Source: Flammeovirgaceae bacterium (GTDB lineage: Bacteria > Bacteroidota > Bacteroidia > Cytophagales > Cyclobacteriaceae). Taken from it: a stretch of 30,271 nt of DNA. The notes under the pieces are model-generated. The model searched no databases. It saw nothing but the letters and a program-made list of their open reading frames with translations, and was not told where the DNA came from. The position numbers and the translations under genes were made by a program. Position 1 is the stretch's first letter. The number at the start of each line of letters is the position of its first letter. The DNA is taken from positions 1-30,271 of the forward strand of contig JADJMA010000048.1 of NCBI GenBank assembly GCA_016709845.1, read 5' to 3'. Below, piece after piece: positions 1 to 8,978 of the stretch.

Positions 1-831
1 GAATTTCTCCAACACGCCAAATTCATCATTCACCGCAATGCGTAATGCCTGAAAACAGCGCTGACAAGATTTCTTTATTACCTCTTTTCGATCTGCTTCG
101 GGAAGAAACGAAAGTGCTTTCTCTATCACTTCTTTTAACTTAAAAGTGGTGGAGATGATTCCTCCTTTCGATCGGAATGTCACGATAGCGTGAGCGATTG
201 GCGATGCATGGGGTTCATCTGCATTTTCCTGAAAGATGGCTTCCAATTCATCTACAGAAATAGTTTTTAAAAGTGTTGCTGCTGATTTTCCACTCTTCGG
301 ATTCAATCTCAGATCCAGTGGTCCATCTACTTTAAATGAAAAACCTCTGTCCGGATTATCAATCTGCATGGAGGAGACACCCAAATCCGCCAATATAAAA
401 TTCAGTAGACCTGATTCTGCTGTCAACTGATCAATCCCTGAAAAATTCATTTTCTTAATTACAATCACATCGGGGCCAAAGCCCAATGCCGCCAAACGGT
501 CACGTGTCTTCGGTAATTCTATCGGATCCACATCCATCGCATACAGACGTCCGCCGGGCAGGAGACATTTCAACATCTCTAAACTATGCCCGCCATAACC
601 CAGTGTGGCATCGAGACCAATTTGACCGGGAGTAATTTGCAGTACTTCCAAAATCTCGTCTACACAAATCGAACGATGAGTTCCGGCAGGTGTTCGCCCT
701 TGCTGCAAGACTTTCGCTACATCTTCCGCATACTGCTCCGGCTGTAACTCCTTGTACTTCTCCTTAAAGGATTTGGGGTGCGTGCCCTTGTAACGCTCGC
801 GACGAACACGCTTTGGGTCTTGATCATCCAT
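1..831 (-). CDS. rsmH: RsmH/MraW-type 16S rRNA (cytosine-N4)-methyltransferase, 3' end cut by window edge
   Basis: The reverse strand is open for 277 codons from ATG at 831-829 to the window edge, so the C-terminus is missing. RsmH enzymes use S-adenosylmethionine to N4-methylate C1402 of 16S rRNA in the decoding site. Visible family motifs are the SAM-binding loop LDATLGYGGHS, then ADLGVSSMQIDNPDRGFSF and DGPLDLRL, followed by the helical region ending CQRCFQALRIAVNDEF. Typical RsmH begins almost directly at the 'HxPVLxxE' segment. Here about 45 charged residues precede the equivalent GTHRSICVDEIL, so this is an N-terminally extended form and may be a paralogue of the division-cluster enzyme. 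No mraZ or ftsL is visible on its 5' side. The reading frame is unbroken. Family membership is secure; whether it is the main C1402 enzyme is not. Confidence 0.92.
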   Translation of the reverse strand, partial: MDDQDPKRVRRERYKGTHPKSFKEKYKELQPEQYAEDVAKVLQQGRTPAGTHRSICVDEILEVLQITPGQIGLDATLGYGGHSLEMLKCLLPGGRLYAMDVDPIELPKTRDRLAALGFGPDVIVIKKMNFSGIDQLTAESGLLNFILADLGVSSMQIDNPDRGFSFKVDGPLDLRLNPKSGKSAATLLKTISVDELEAIFQENADEPHASPIAHAIVTFRSKGGIISTTFKLKEVIEKALSFLPEADRKEVIKKSCQRCFQALRIAVNDEFGVLEKF

Positions 832-1065
832 GCTGTAAAGTTAAAGTATTATACGTCCGGCTCCAACTTAAGCCCTGCAACCAGGATAAATACAAAATGC
901 TGCCAAACTATATGAAGCCACAAAAGATACAATTGAAACAACATTGCAATATAGGCTTCCTCTTTCGTGAAAGCGATTTCATTTAAAATAGTATACTACA
1001 TTCTCGTATGATTATTCTCTAACGCACAAGCACATCCTAAAATTACCCGTCTCCCCAACGAGCTA

Positions 1066-1608
1066 TTATTTCACAGGAGGAGGAGCGTCGGCAAATTTTT
1101 TAAACTTACCGATCAGCTTACCAATAACCAACAATAGTGGGAAAACAAATTTCTTCACCGGCTTGGGAATAGTAAGCATATCCATTTCTGCTTTATACCT
1201 GGTTAATAAGAATGCTCCATCAAATGGATTGGGCTTATCATCATTAGCCTCATTGCAGGATTGATAGAGCTGACGTATAAAATATTCATAATTATGAGAA
1301 GGTTTTACATGTCCGGTATAATGAAGCAAATCATCACCCTCATTCCAAAACTGATGTGCTTCACCCGGTAAAAAAATGTATTCCTCACCCGGTAGAAGTG
1401 AAAACTCTTTCGTCAACGTCTTTACACGCATCTTTCCCTTGATGACTTTCACCATCTCTTCCTGCTTAAAATGAACATGCATGGGTGGACCAATACCCGG
1501 CTCCTCCATGCCTTCAAAAGTAGTAATTGTGCCCTTAGATTCAATCGATGATCCTGTGATGATTAGCGTCTCTCCGTTTTTATTGATTTTAAGTATTTCT
1601 TTATTCAT
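1066..1608 (-). CDS. Cupin-domain protein
   Basis: This intact 180-residue protein has a single cupin beta-barrel at about residues 20-105. Motif 1 appears as PPMHVHFKQEEMVKVIKG, with two His and a Glu as probable metal ligands. Motif 2 is LPGEAHQFWN, with the later His ligand. The remaining ~75 residues are mainly helical and include a hydrophobic stretch (FVFPLLLVIGKLIG) near the C-terminus that may associate with the membrane, followed by a basic and proline-rich tail. No signal peptide is seen, so it is probably cytoplasmic or on the inner face of the membrane. Cupins range from dioxygenases to sugar-binding proteins, and nothing here fixes the substrate. A small membrane-protein gene lies 84 bp upstream on the same strand and could be co-transcribed. 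Confidence 0.85.
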   Translation of the reverse strand: MNKEILKINKNGETLIITGSSIESKGTITTFEGMEEPGIGPPMHVHFKQEEMVKVIKGKMRVKTLTKEFSLLPGEEYIFLPGEAHQFWNEGDDLLHYTGHVKPSHNYEYFIRQLYQSCNEANDDKPNPFDGAFLLTRYKAEMDMLTIPKPVKKFVFPLLLVIGKLIGKFKKFADAPPPVK

Positions 1609-1692
1609 ATCAATTTGATTAAAATAAATTTCCTTAATAATTAACTTGTAAATATCAACCGGCTGTTTGAAATTCCACCTCCCAATGGAAGG

Positions 1693-2109
1693 TCAATTTA
1701 TTTTCCGCATTCCCAACCTTCCCCCTATAAATGCCATGGGCAGATAGGCAAAACCGAGATCTACAACAGTAAACCAGAGCGGAGACGGGAGCATCATTAC
1801 ATTCGCAATACCTCCCGCGAGAAAAGCAAAACCTATCGCCAGTGCAAACTTCGATTTATGCGTTGCCGCGATGAGGGCAGCGAGAAATGATCCTGCCAGG
1901 GTTCCAAGAGCATGCGCCAGAAAAGGCATAATGAAATGCTTCGCTTCAAATAAATGCATGGAAGCTTTTAATCCTTCTTCAGTAGTGACATCTGCTCCTG
2001 CGGGTGGTGGAATAACAGACCCGCTGATCATAATGATAGACATATTCACAATACTTCCACCGATAAGTCCGGCAACGACAGCCAGAACATTTTTAAAAGT
2101 AGGATTCAT
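1693..2109 (-). CDS. Small integral membrane protein, unknown function
   Basis: This intact 138-residue protein has about four hydrophobic segments: residues ~9-31, ~60-82 (containing GTLAGSFLAALIA), ~87-107 and ~110-128. It carries a proline/glycine-rich extracytoplasmic loop (VIPPPAGADVTTEEG) after the first segment. Small-residue packing motifs (GLIGGS, GTLAGS, AFIGGRLG) occur throughout, as in small Bacteroidota membrane proteins of unknown role. There are no catalytic or ligand-binding signatures. It ends in the basic GMRKIN, consistent with a cytoplasmic C-terminus. The cupin gene follows on the same strand. I do not recognise a named family. Confidence 0.8.
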   Translation of the reverse strand: MNPTFKNVLAVVAGLIGGSIVNMSIIMISGSVIPPPAGADVTTEEGLKASMHLFEAKHFIMPFLAHALGTLAGSFLAALIAATHKSKFALAIGFAFLAGGIANVMMLPSPLWFTVVDLGFAYLPMAFIGGRLGMRKIN

Positions 2110-2183
2110 AATTATATAATTTAAAGAGATGTTTGTTTTTATGAACTTTATCTTTTTAGTTTTTAAAATAGATCTCGGAAAAA

Positions 2184-3581
2184 TTACTCTATTAAGATTT
2201 TACCGGTGAGCACACCATTGTTTTTAACAACGGTATAATAATAAACACCCGTTGATAAATTCAACTGTAATTTTGTTGAAGCCGAAGAGAGTTGTACTTC
2301 CCGGGATATCTGCCCAAGTGGATTTGCAATTGTCAGGAAAGCATTCTCCTTGAAGTCAGCCATGTCAATCGTAACATTTCCGTTGGAAGGATTAGGATAA
2401 AAAGATATTTTTCCACTTTCTGACTCTACATCATTTATCCCAGTTAGCCCTGAATACTCTATCAGATCTGCATAGGGCAGACCACCTGTAGGAAAACTTC
2501 CATCGTAAATTTTTGTATAGACACCGGAGGAAAGGGTATAAGAAAATATCGCTCCTAAATTATTTACTCCGCCATTCAAGGTCATGCCATAGAGTTTACC
2601 GTCGCTGGCCATCATCACATTGCCGAAGGGAGTACATCCTGTAGCTACTGCGAAATCATGTAACTTTATAAAAGTACCGGACGATGGGTTAAAACTAAAT
2701 ATTACTCCTTTGTTATTTGTTCCGCCCTGCGAAGTATTTCCATAAAAAACTCCCGCATTCTCCATCACTGTTCCCATGGGTGCTGAACCGTTGACTCCAT
2801 CAAAATTATGCAGCACACTATGCCCATTATTAGCAGTATTAAAACTGAACAGGACTCCATTTCCTGTAGCGCCTCCTCCAAAAGCCATTCCGTATAGCAA
2901 ACCATTCGCGCCCTGCATAAGATTTCCAAAAGGGCTAAACCCGGTGGTAAAATTGAAATCGTGAACGATGGCATAGGTACTTGTGGAAATATCATAGCTA
3001 AAGATCACTCCTGCTCCACCTTGTCCGCCAGTAGTGGTCATTCCGTATAATTTACCGTTGGCGGCCTGCATCACCGTTCCATTCGGAAGTTGGCCTGTGG
3101 GTCCGTCAAACTCGTGCAACTTGGTATATTGGTTATTGGAGAGATCAAGGCTATAAAGAACGCCTTTGTTAAAGGTCCCGCCGTTATTGGTTAATCCATA
3201 AAGCTTATTGTTGGTCGCCTTGATCACTGTTCCACGCGGATAATACCCGGATAAGGAATCCATGCTGTATAACATCGTATAAACATTGGTCGCAGGGTTA
3301 TAACTGAAAATATCTCCCAGTGCATTCAGCCCACCGGAAACCGAATTGCCATAGATTAAGGTACTGCTTACCGGCAATAAATTACTTTGCATACTCCCGC
3401 CGGCAGCACCTCCCATGCAAACGTACTCATTGGCAAAGCCGGTGCCATCTCCATTAATTTTAATAATACCACCGATGCCAAAGCTGCCGCCAACCGACAA
3501 AGTGCCCCCAGAGTTCAGGATTTGGGCATGAGCGATGGAGGAGAATAGCAGAAGGAAGTAAATAGTTAAAATCGTTTGCAC
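2184..3581 (-). CDS. Secreted GloVer-repeat protein with T9SS type A sorting domain
   Basis: This intact 465-residue protein begins with a signal peptide (MQTILTIYFLLLFSSIAHAQ). From about residue 75 to 385 there are six to seven tandem units of about 52 residues, each built around 'G.LYGMT..GG....G.IFSY....Y..LHDF....G..P.G..M'. This is the TIGR03803-type 'choice-of-anchor tandem repeat GloVer' pattern, thought to fold as propeller-like blades. The last ~80 residues form a T9SS type A sorting domain: ISFYPNPSNGNVTI, then GQISREVQL, then LSTGVYYYTVV and the terminal basic/hydrophobic strand GVLTGKILIE. The protein is therefore expected to cross the outer membrane by the Por/Gld secretion system and be cleaved or anchored at the surface. 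Enzymatic activity is not apparent; a binding or structural role is inference. Confidence 0.93.
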   Translation of the reverse strand: MQTILTIYFLLLFSSIAHAQILNSGGTLSVGGSFGIGGIIKINGDGTGFANEYVCMGGAAGGSMQSNLLPVSSTLIYGNSVSGGLNALGDIFSYNPATNVYTMLYSMDSLSGYYPRGTVIKATNNKLYGLTNNGGTFNKGVLYSLDLSNNQYTKLHEFDGPTGQLPNGTVMQAANGKLYGMTTTGGQGGAGVIFSYDISTSTYAIVHDFNFTTGFSPFGNLMQGANGLLYGMAFGGGATGNGVLFSFNTANNGHSVLHNFDGVNGSAPMGTVMENAGVFYGNTSQGGTNNKGVIFSFNPSSGTFIKLHDFAVATGCTPFGNVMMASDGKLYGMTLNGGVNNLGAIFSYTLSSGVYTKIYDGSFPTGGLPYADLIEYSGLTGINDVESESGKISFYPNPSNGNVTIDMADFKENAFLTIANPLGQISREVQLSSASTKLQLNLSTGVYYYTVVKNNGVLTGKILIE

Positions 3582-3672
3582 TTCATATGATTTGGTTTTG
3601 ATGAGTAAAACTAAAATAAAATTAGATCACATGCAAATCAGACATTCCCTTATTAGTTCCGGCAGACATAAA

Positions 3673-4599
3673 TTAATCCATCTTAAAATGCCTGAGTATT
3701 CTTAATGCCTCAAAGTATTCCATCTGCTTGGTTTACCTGCCTCTTCCATTTGAAATGAACCTGACCCGCGATGAGCAGCCTGCATATTCCAGGTACCCGT
3801 TTATTTCGCTTACAAAGAGCACACTTGATGGCGGGTTCCATTCGGCTGTCCCATTTAACTCCTGCAAATTGAAAATAATCCAATGCCCGCAGAATATCGT
3901 ATTTCCACCTGCCAGGATCCAGGTGAACTTCAAAAAGTCATTACAATAATTTTTCCCTGTTCGGTCAGATAAAAACAGCCTGTGCTGCAGGATAAATTCA
4001 ATTGCACTATTTATTGCATGTTGGATGTGATCTGACCGATATGTGTTCCCTGCTTTTTGAAATGTCGTAAATCCCTCCAGTACGGACAGTGAACTATGCA
4101 GGGAGCTGTGCACGGCTCCACTCCTCGTTGATCTGCAGTTGAAACCTCCATCCGGCATTCTTTCATTTAAAATACTATCCACAACGGTATGTAATTTCTT
4201 TTCATGTGTTTTGAAATAGGAAGCATAATTTAAAAACATCCCGTTTACACACACATCACTGTAGAAAGAGGTGGATGCGCCCAATCTTATTCCGCCGTCA
4301 CCGGCCCTACTGGTTTTAAAACCAATTCAATCGTCTCCTGTACTATTTTATTATCGGCGCAGATTCAAATTGCGAAGGTCAAGCAATGTATAATGTGTAG
4401 ATATCCATTTGGGCTGATAAAATCTATCGCCCCAATGACTATTTGCATTTCGTCGGGATAAAAACTCCTTTCCCCATCCTTCCACCGCAATTTTGGTCTG
4501 TAGTTTCTTATTATCAAAGCCCAGCAAATCCCTCCAAACCTGATATTGAATAGAGACGTCACCTTCGAGCAACCAGTCAAGGATGGGGTCAGTGTTCAT
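3673..4599 (-). CDS. Squalene-cyclase/prenyltransferase-like alpha-alpha toroid protein (frameshifted)
   Basis: ATG at 4599 opens MNTDPILDWLLEGDVSIQYQ, followed by WRDLLG, GWGKEFL, SHWGDRFYQPKW and STHYTLLDLRNL. After breaks near 4343 and 4310 the protein resumes in other frames with RAGDGGIRLGAS, then YSDVCVNGMFLNYASYF, MPDGGFNCRST and HSSLHSSLSVLEG. After a further break near 3920 it continues GRWKYDILRALDYFQ. After one near 3712 it ends EALRILRHFKMD. The DGG(F/W)NC and 'GRWKYD..RALDY' blocks are typical of bacterial proteins annotated as squalene cyclase or prenyltransferase-like, with a six-hairpin toroid of about 300 residues; the reconstructed length agrees. The family lacks an assigned reaction, and the DxDD motif of true squalene-hopene cyclases is not visible. 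One-base errors explain all four breaks, so the gene is probably intact in the organism. Confidence 0.75.
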
Positions 4600-4657
4600 A
4601 TCATCATTAAAGGTGCATTTGACACCATTTATTTCCGAAAATTACTTTTTGTAAAGG

Positions 4658-4920
4658 CTATTTTTTCCATCTTTCAAGATTGGGAATAGGCCGCGTTCCC
4701 AGCCAAGCAAAGAAACCGTTGATTCACTTTTTTTCATTTCCTGTATACAAAACTTCTGCATTTTTTTTCAGGGTGTCTATTTCAGTTGGAGTCAGAAATT
4801 TGCCGTTTCAAAACACATGGAACAATACTTCTTACTAACTGATCCGTCTTTTCAGTGCCACCTCCTTTTTATCCTTCTTTAAGGAAAACCACAGCTTTGA
4901 CATAATTTGTATTCTTTCAT
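4658..4920 (-). CDS. Putative zinc-ribbon protein (frameshifted)
   Basis: Reading the minus strand from ATG at 4920 gives MKEYKLCQSCGFP. After a one-base slip it continues with LKKDKK and GGGTEK, then VSKKYCSMCFE, a glycine-like turn plus F, LTPTEIDT, and finally FFAWLG-like and NLERWKK before TAG at 4660-4658. Two CxxC knuckles (CQSC and CSMC) separated by a 'PLKKD..GGGTE..GS.S..YC' linker are the hallmark of the 'putative zinc ribbon' family (PF12674-type), whose members are 80-90 residues and end in '..R.IP.LERWK'. The ending and length match. At least three one-base breaks scatter it over frames. It is presumably a small cytoplasmic zinc-binding protein; its partner is unknown. It lies between the DUF4256 and toroid genes on the same strand. 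Confidence 0.7.
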
Positions 4921-5059
4921 GGTTTTGGATCTTTAGTAATTGCTTTTTACAATAACAATCTATGAACAAAGATGTATCTTGAAGGTGGAGTGGTATGATA
5001 TTTTTCCAATTCAAATTTAAGAAATTTACACAAGAGGCCATCAGGCCCTTCATCATTAA

Positions 5060-5617
5060 TCACACCCTCACCAATCCCCTAAACCCTCTCGCCGCATAAT
5101 AAGATTGTGCACCATTATGGTACACGAAAACATGGCCGAAACGGTAATCGCAAAGAGTGCTCCGCCGAGTTTTCTGATCGCTGCAGGTGTTTGAATCCAG
5201 CTCGACGTTTTCCTATCAAAGGTCCAAGTTGTTTGCAAGGTCCGGTATTGTTCTTCTGATAATAGTTCGATGCCCATTTCAGCAGCCATATCCATCGCCG
5301 TGTTTTGGGGGATGCTCCTTCCTCGACTCCAGCCCTTCCCTGTCGAAGCAAGTACTTCTGCGCCCGGCCGGACTTTCAGAGGAGCAATCAAAAAAGAGAT
5401 ACTCCCCGGTCTTCTTATCGAAGCCCACTACATCCGGCTCGCCCCCTGTTCTTTCCATCTCCTGCAATGACCAAAGTTTGGAGCCCGATGCTTCCAGCGC
5501 GGTTTGTATTTTAGCCCATTCTATTCCTTTATGTCGATGAGGGTTTTCTCAAAACGAACTTTCAATTTTTCAAAAGCTCGTTTCGTTGTTGAAGGGATAT
5601 TTGCCTTTGTTTCCCAT
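5060..5617 (-). CDS. DUF4256 family protein (frameshifted)
   Basis: The gene reconstructs as KQRQISLQQRNELLK just after ATG at 5617, then KVRFEK, HRHKGIEWAKIQTALEASG, EMERTGGEPDVVGFDKKTGE, YLFFDCSSESPAGRR, MGIELLSEEQYRTLQ, FDRKTSSWIQTPAAIRKLGG, then CDYRFGHVFVYHNGAQSYYA and ARGFRGLVRV before TGA at 5062-5060. The 'ERTGGEPDVVG.DKKTGEY.F.DCS.ESP.GRRS' and 'YRFGHVFVYHNGA.SYYAARGFRG' blocks are the signature of DUF4256, a cytoplasmic family of about 185 residues without known function. The reconstructed length (~185) matches. Breaks lie near 5570, 5545, 5297 and 5158, each repairable by one base. The conserved Asp, Cys, His and Tyr residues hint at an enzyme, but no reaction is known. An orthologue in a clean genome would confirm the frame repairs. 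Confidence 0.8.
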
Positions 5618-5887
5618 AGACGTAATTGAAATTATTATTTTGGTTAATGAATGGACCTATCCTTGTGCTCTAACCACTAACGGTAGTTACTTTTCCCATA
5701 GTGCAGGAGAAGCTGATTTCAGTATCCATAACGGACCAACGAATTTAATCAATTAAAAACATTTATTTATACCCATTTCATCTCTCCATTGAAAATATCT
5801 TTTAATATTGTATGTGAAATTAGTGTATATTGCAATAACAATATCTGCTCCAATGGAACATCCTTATCCAACAAAAACCCCCACTCT

Positions 5888-6936
5888 ATGAACCGATTGC
5901 TTACTCTGCTTCTCTCTATTCTTTTTGTTTCGACTACCAGCGCGCAGCTGATTACAATTTCCGAAACGAATCAACTTCCGGCAATCGGTGATACCGTTCA
6001 TTATGTGAACGCCAATTCCTTTGGATTTGATCCAACGGTACCGGTCCGGTGACGAATAAACTATGGGATCAATCGGGGTTATTTCTCACCGGAACATCCT
6101 ATGATTTTTATTATGTCGATCCGGCAACAATTCCCGCTAACCTTGGAAAGGATTCGTTTCCTGCTGCTACCATTGCCCGCGGAGAGAGTGGTGCTCCCGG
6201 CTATTTTTATTATCAAAATACGCCTACTGGAAGTCAATCGTTAGGGTTGGTTTAGCAGTGCTACTAATTTCGGGATTTATGAGAATGGAACTGTTGCCAA
6301 GAGTTTCAGTTTCCCATCACCGCCGGACAAACTTTTAATTCTACCTATACCGGTCGCTATTCGCCCTTCAATGTGGGTGAAGATTCCGTAAAAAATTGAA
6401 TCAGGCAACGTTACTATCAATGCAGATATGCAGGGTACCTTAATCCTTCCAACGGTACATTTACGAATGTATTGCGCGTGCGTGTAGTAGAAAATTTTCA
6501 TATTAAGGTATATATGATCGGTATTCCTCATTATCGATTATCTGATAGAAGATGATTATGTCTATTGGTACAGTGATTCCATTCCCCAACCGCTCCTGGT
6601 GTCAGGAGTGACTACCGTAGATGGAACCCCGGAACCTCAAGTGCTCCGCTTCCAACCCATTTCTACTCCAACAGGAATGGCAGAGAATAGTGCAGAAACC
6701 ATTTCGATTTCTCCTAATCCCTCTCAGGGAATATTCACTGTTTCCTCCACCGACATGAGTGCGGCATCTTTAGCTATTGAAGTGACGGATGTAAAAGGCA
6801 AAATTGTTTTTAACGCGCCATCCTTTCTTTCCGGTACTGTAACAGTGGATATCTCCTCACAACCGAAAGGAATGTATTTTGTGAAAATTAGCAATGGGGT
6901 TAAACAGCATTGTGAGAAAAGATAATTGTTCAATAG
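5888..6936 (+). CDS. Secreted protein with T9SS type A sorting domain (frameshifted)
   Basis: ATG at 5888 is chosen because it opens a signal peptide (MNRLLTLLLSILFVSTTSAQ); an earlier in-frame ATG at 5789 would bury that signal. The mature part begins with LITISETNQLPAIGDTVHYV and slips frame near 6045 and 6250, with further slips around 6310-6540. The blocks NKLWDQSGLFLTGTSYDFYY, GAPGYFYYQNTPTGSQ and DDYVYWYSDSIPQPLLVSGV remain readable. The C-terminus is a T9SS type A sorting domain: ISISPNPSQGIFTVSS, VTDVKGKIVFN, QPKGMYFVKISNG, and after a last slip VRK-IIVQ ending at TAG 6934-6936. It should be an exported surface or extracellular protein of about 345 residues. The central domain is not one I can name. 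No other gene shares this transcription unit on the left; the Kdp regulator follows after ~240 bp. Confidence 0.8.
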
Positions 6937-7147
6937 TTTCTCCGTGAAAAGGGGAAGATGGTCTTACTAGATAGTAAAGAATTACTCTTTCTGATTAAAA
7001 AATGAATTAAACCTACTCGCCCCCTACGCCATAATTTCATTTTTCAATGATCAGAATAGTCCTGTGCGCGAATGTTCTGGGCCTTTCCGATCATGACTTC
7101 CGCACATCTCTTAAATTGCTCCCTTCCATCTCTCCCAATAATAATAC

Positions 7148-7155
7148 TAAATTTG
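7148..7155 (+). promoter_or_regulatory. Candidate Bacteroidota-type -7 element
   Basis: TAAATTTG fits the Bacteroidota housekeeping -7 consensus TAnnTTTG exactly. It sits 24 bases upstream of the GTG at 7179 chosen as start of the response regulator, leaving a short leader. A clear -33 TTTG box at the usual ~19-20 base spacing is not visible; the nearest TTG is at 7116-7118, about ten bases too far. The match supports the downstream start but is short enough to arise by chance in AT-rich DNA. Confidence 0.3.
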
Positions 7156-7178
7156 TACCCCAACCGACAGCCGCGAAA

Positions 7179-8524
7179 GTGAGAACTATTTTAATCATTG
7201 ATGACGAAGAAAAATTAAGAACCTTGCTGGCAAGAATTGTTAGTCTGGAAGGTTATACCGTTGTGGAAGCCCCCGACTGCAAAACAGCCTGGAAGAAACT
7301 GGAACAGGGCCCTGTTGATGTGGTACTTTGCGATGTGAAACTACCGGACGGCAATGGTATTGATCTTTCGAAAAAAATGAAGGAAACCTATCCATTGCTG
7401 GAAATTATTTTACTGACTGCTTATGGTAATATCCCTGATGGGGTTCAAGCCATTAAGAACGGAGCTTTTGATTATATTACAAAGGGAGACGATAACAATA
7501 AAATCATCCCCTTACTTCATCGCGCCATTGAAAAAGTAAATTTAGCAAGGCGGGTGCAGCAATTAGAAAAACAGTTAGGTGAAAAACACTCCTTTGATAA
7601 AATTATAGGTAAATCTAAACTGATACAGAAAGCCATTGATCTGGCTAAAAAGGTAGCACCAACAGCTACCACTGTTTTATTGACGGGAGAAACCGGCACC
7701 GGAAAGGAAGTCTTCGCACAGGCTATTCATCAGGAAAGTACGAGAAGTAAAAATAATTTTGTGGCGATCAATTGTTCTGCATTCAGCAAAGAATTACTCG
7801 AGAGCGAAATGTTCGGACATAAAGCCGGAGCGTTTACAGGGGCAACCAAGGACCAGAAAGGCCTCTTTTGAAGAAGCCCATCACGGAACAATCTTCTTAG
7901 ATGAAATCGGAGAAATGGCTGCGGACTTACAAGCGAAATTACTACGGGTTATTGAAACAGGTGAATTTATTCGGGTAGGAGATAGTAAAATCTACCCGTG
8001 TAAATGTTCGTATCATCGCCGCCACCAACAGATTTACAAAAGAAATGGAGTCGGGACATTTCAGATCAGATCTGTTCTACCGCATATCTGTCTTTCAAAT
8101 TCATTTACCACCACTGCGTGATAGGATAGTTGACATTGAACCCCTGGCCATTCACTTTATGCATTCTTTTGCCCTTAAAACAAATAAAAAGGTGTCGCGT
8201 ATTGCGCCGGAATTTATTGAAGCCTTAAAACATCATCCCTGGAAAGGGAATATCCGTGAACTGAAAAATGTGATGGAGCGCAGTGTTATCTTAACCGATG
8301 ACGAAGTGTTGAAAACCGAGAGTCTGCCCTTTGAACTTCAAAATAGTAGTACCTCTTCCCGGGAACGGTAAAGTACTTTCTGCTTTCGACTTAGCCAGCG
8401 CCGAAAAACTTCATATCCAGAAAGTATTGAATTATACCAACGGCAATAAAACCAAGGCGGCTGAACTCTTGAACATTGCCTGACAACCCTCTACCGGAAG
8501 CTTTCAGAGTACAATTTAGAATAA
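7179..8524 (+). CDS. NtrC-family sigma-54-dependent response regulator (frameshifted), likely Kdp activator
   Basis: The receiver domain (residues 1-~120) starts VRTILIIDDEEKLR with acidic pocket D8/D9, phosphoacceptor D52 in LCDVKLPDGNG, and later LLTAYG and ITKGDD. The AAA+ domain has Walker A GETGTGKE (170-177), the sigma-54 contact loop GAFTGA (217-222) and Walker B GTIFLDEIGEM. It continues RSDLFYRISVFQIHLPPLRD and HPWKGNIRELKNVMERS. A Fis-type helix-turn-helix ends the protein: NGNKTKAAELLNIA, then TLYRKLSEYNLE. Such proteins hydrolyse ATP to remodel sigma-54 polymerase at -24/-12 promoters. GTG at 7179 is preferred because the open frame back to 7047 adds only unconserved sequence. Breaks lie near 7866, 7998, 8368 and 8480, each one base. 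It directly precedes the kdp genes and a candidate sigma-54 promoter, suggesting it replaces the OmpR-type KdpE. Confidence 0.9.
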
Positions 8525-8552
8525 GTCCTCACTTTCAAAACGCTATGATCGA

Positions 8553-8577
8553 CCCTTTCAAAACGAAAGGGTTTTTT
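8553..8577 (+). terminator. Rho-independent terminator
   Basis: A perfect 7-bp stem (CCCTTTC at 8553-8559 pairing with GAAAGGG at 8565-8571) encloses the 5-base loop AAAAC and runs straight into six Ts followed by ATTT. It begins 29 bases after the regulator's stop codon and so should end that transcript. The kdp genes then need their own promoter. Confidence 0.85.
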
Positions 8578-8645
8578 ATTTACCCTCTTTTCGGAAGGAA
8601 GGTATTGCATTGTCAATCTATCACATAACCCTACATGTTACCCTC

Positions 8646-8661
8646 CGGTCCAAAACTTGAA
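8646..8661 (+). promoter_or_regulatory. Candidate sigma-54 (-24/-12) promoter for the kdp operon
   Basis: CGGTCC, five bases, then TTGAA aligns with the sigma-54 consensus TGGCAC-N5-TTGCA at exact spacing. The -24 GG and the -12 TTG are present; the usual C of the -12 GC is A. It lies after the regulator's terminator and 32 bases before the ATG at 8694, so transcription would start near 8672. The adjacent gene encodes an activator with an intact GAFTGA loop, which makes such a promoter expected. The imperfect -12 half keeps confidence moderate. Confidence 0.4.
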
Positions 8662-8693
8662 ATAAGCGTGGTCAACCGATAAAAATAGCAACC

Positions 8694-8978
8694 ATGAAAG
8701 CAACAACAGCGATGAACATCTATCAACAGGCACAACGATATGCCGATATCACCAAGGCATTAATCAGAACAGGGAATATTCAAAGAGCAAAGTTTTACTT
8801 ACTTAAGGCAGAAAACATCTTCAATACCGGTACTGCTGAAATTAGAAATGTGATAACAAATGTCTACTTGTTCTCGGTGAGCGGTTTCATTGAAAGACAT
8901 CATTGCAACATTAAAAGCCTCTTACCCGAATCCCTGAGAAACGAATATTATAAACAAGTAAACACATCAGGACTATGA
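8694..8978 (+). CDS. 94-aa conserved-type protein at head of kdp operon, unknown function
   Basis: This intact 94-residue soluble protein is predicted all-helical: ATTAMNIYQQAQRYADITKA, IQRAKFYLLKAENIFNTG, EIRNVITNVYLFSVSGFIER, and a tail LLPESLRNEYYKQVN. The pattern 'RAK.YLLKAENIF..G..EIRN.I.NVY..S.S.FI' resembles small Bacteroidota proteins found near kdp genes, whose role is not established. It has no signal peptide and no metal-binding cluster. Its stop TGA (8976-8978) overlaps the ATG at 8975 of the next small membrane ORF, so the two are probably translationally coupled. It is the first gene after the candidate sigma-54 promoter. A regulatory or assembly role in K+ uptake is inferred from position only. 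Confidence 0.75.
   Translation: MKATTAMNIYQQAQRYADITKALIRTGNIQRAKFYLLKAENIFNTGTAEIRNVITNVYLFSVSGFIERHHCNIKSLLPESLRNEYYKQVNTSGL

Noticed and set aside
5789..5887. Upstream ATG for the T9SS protein
   Set aside because: It would place 33 residues before a complete signal peptide that starts at ATG 5888.
7047..7178. Open frame extending the response regulator 44 codons upstream to ATG 7047
   Set aside because: The extension has no receiver-domain character, and a -7-like box (7148-7155) lies inside it. The domain begins naturally at GTG 7179.
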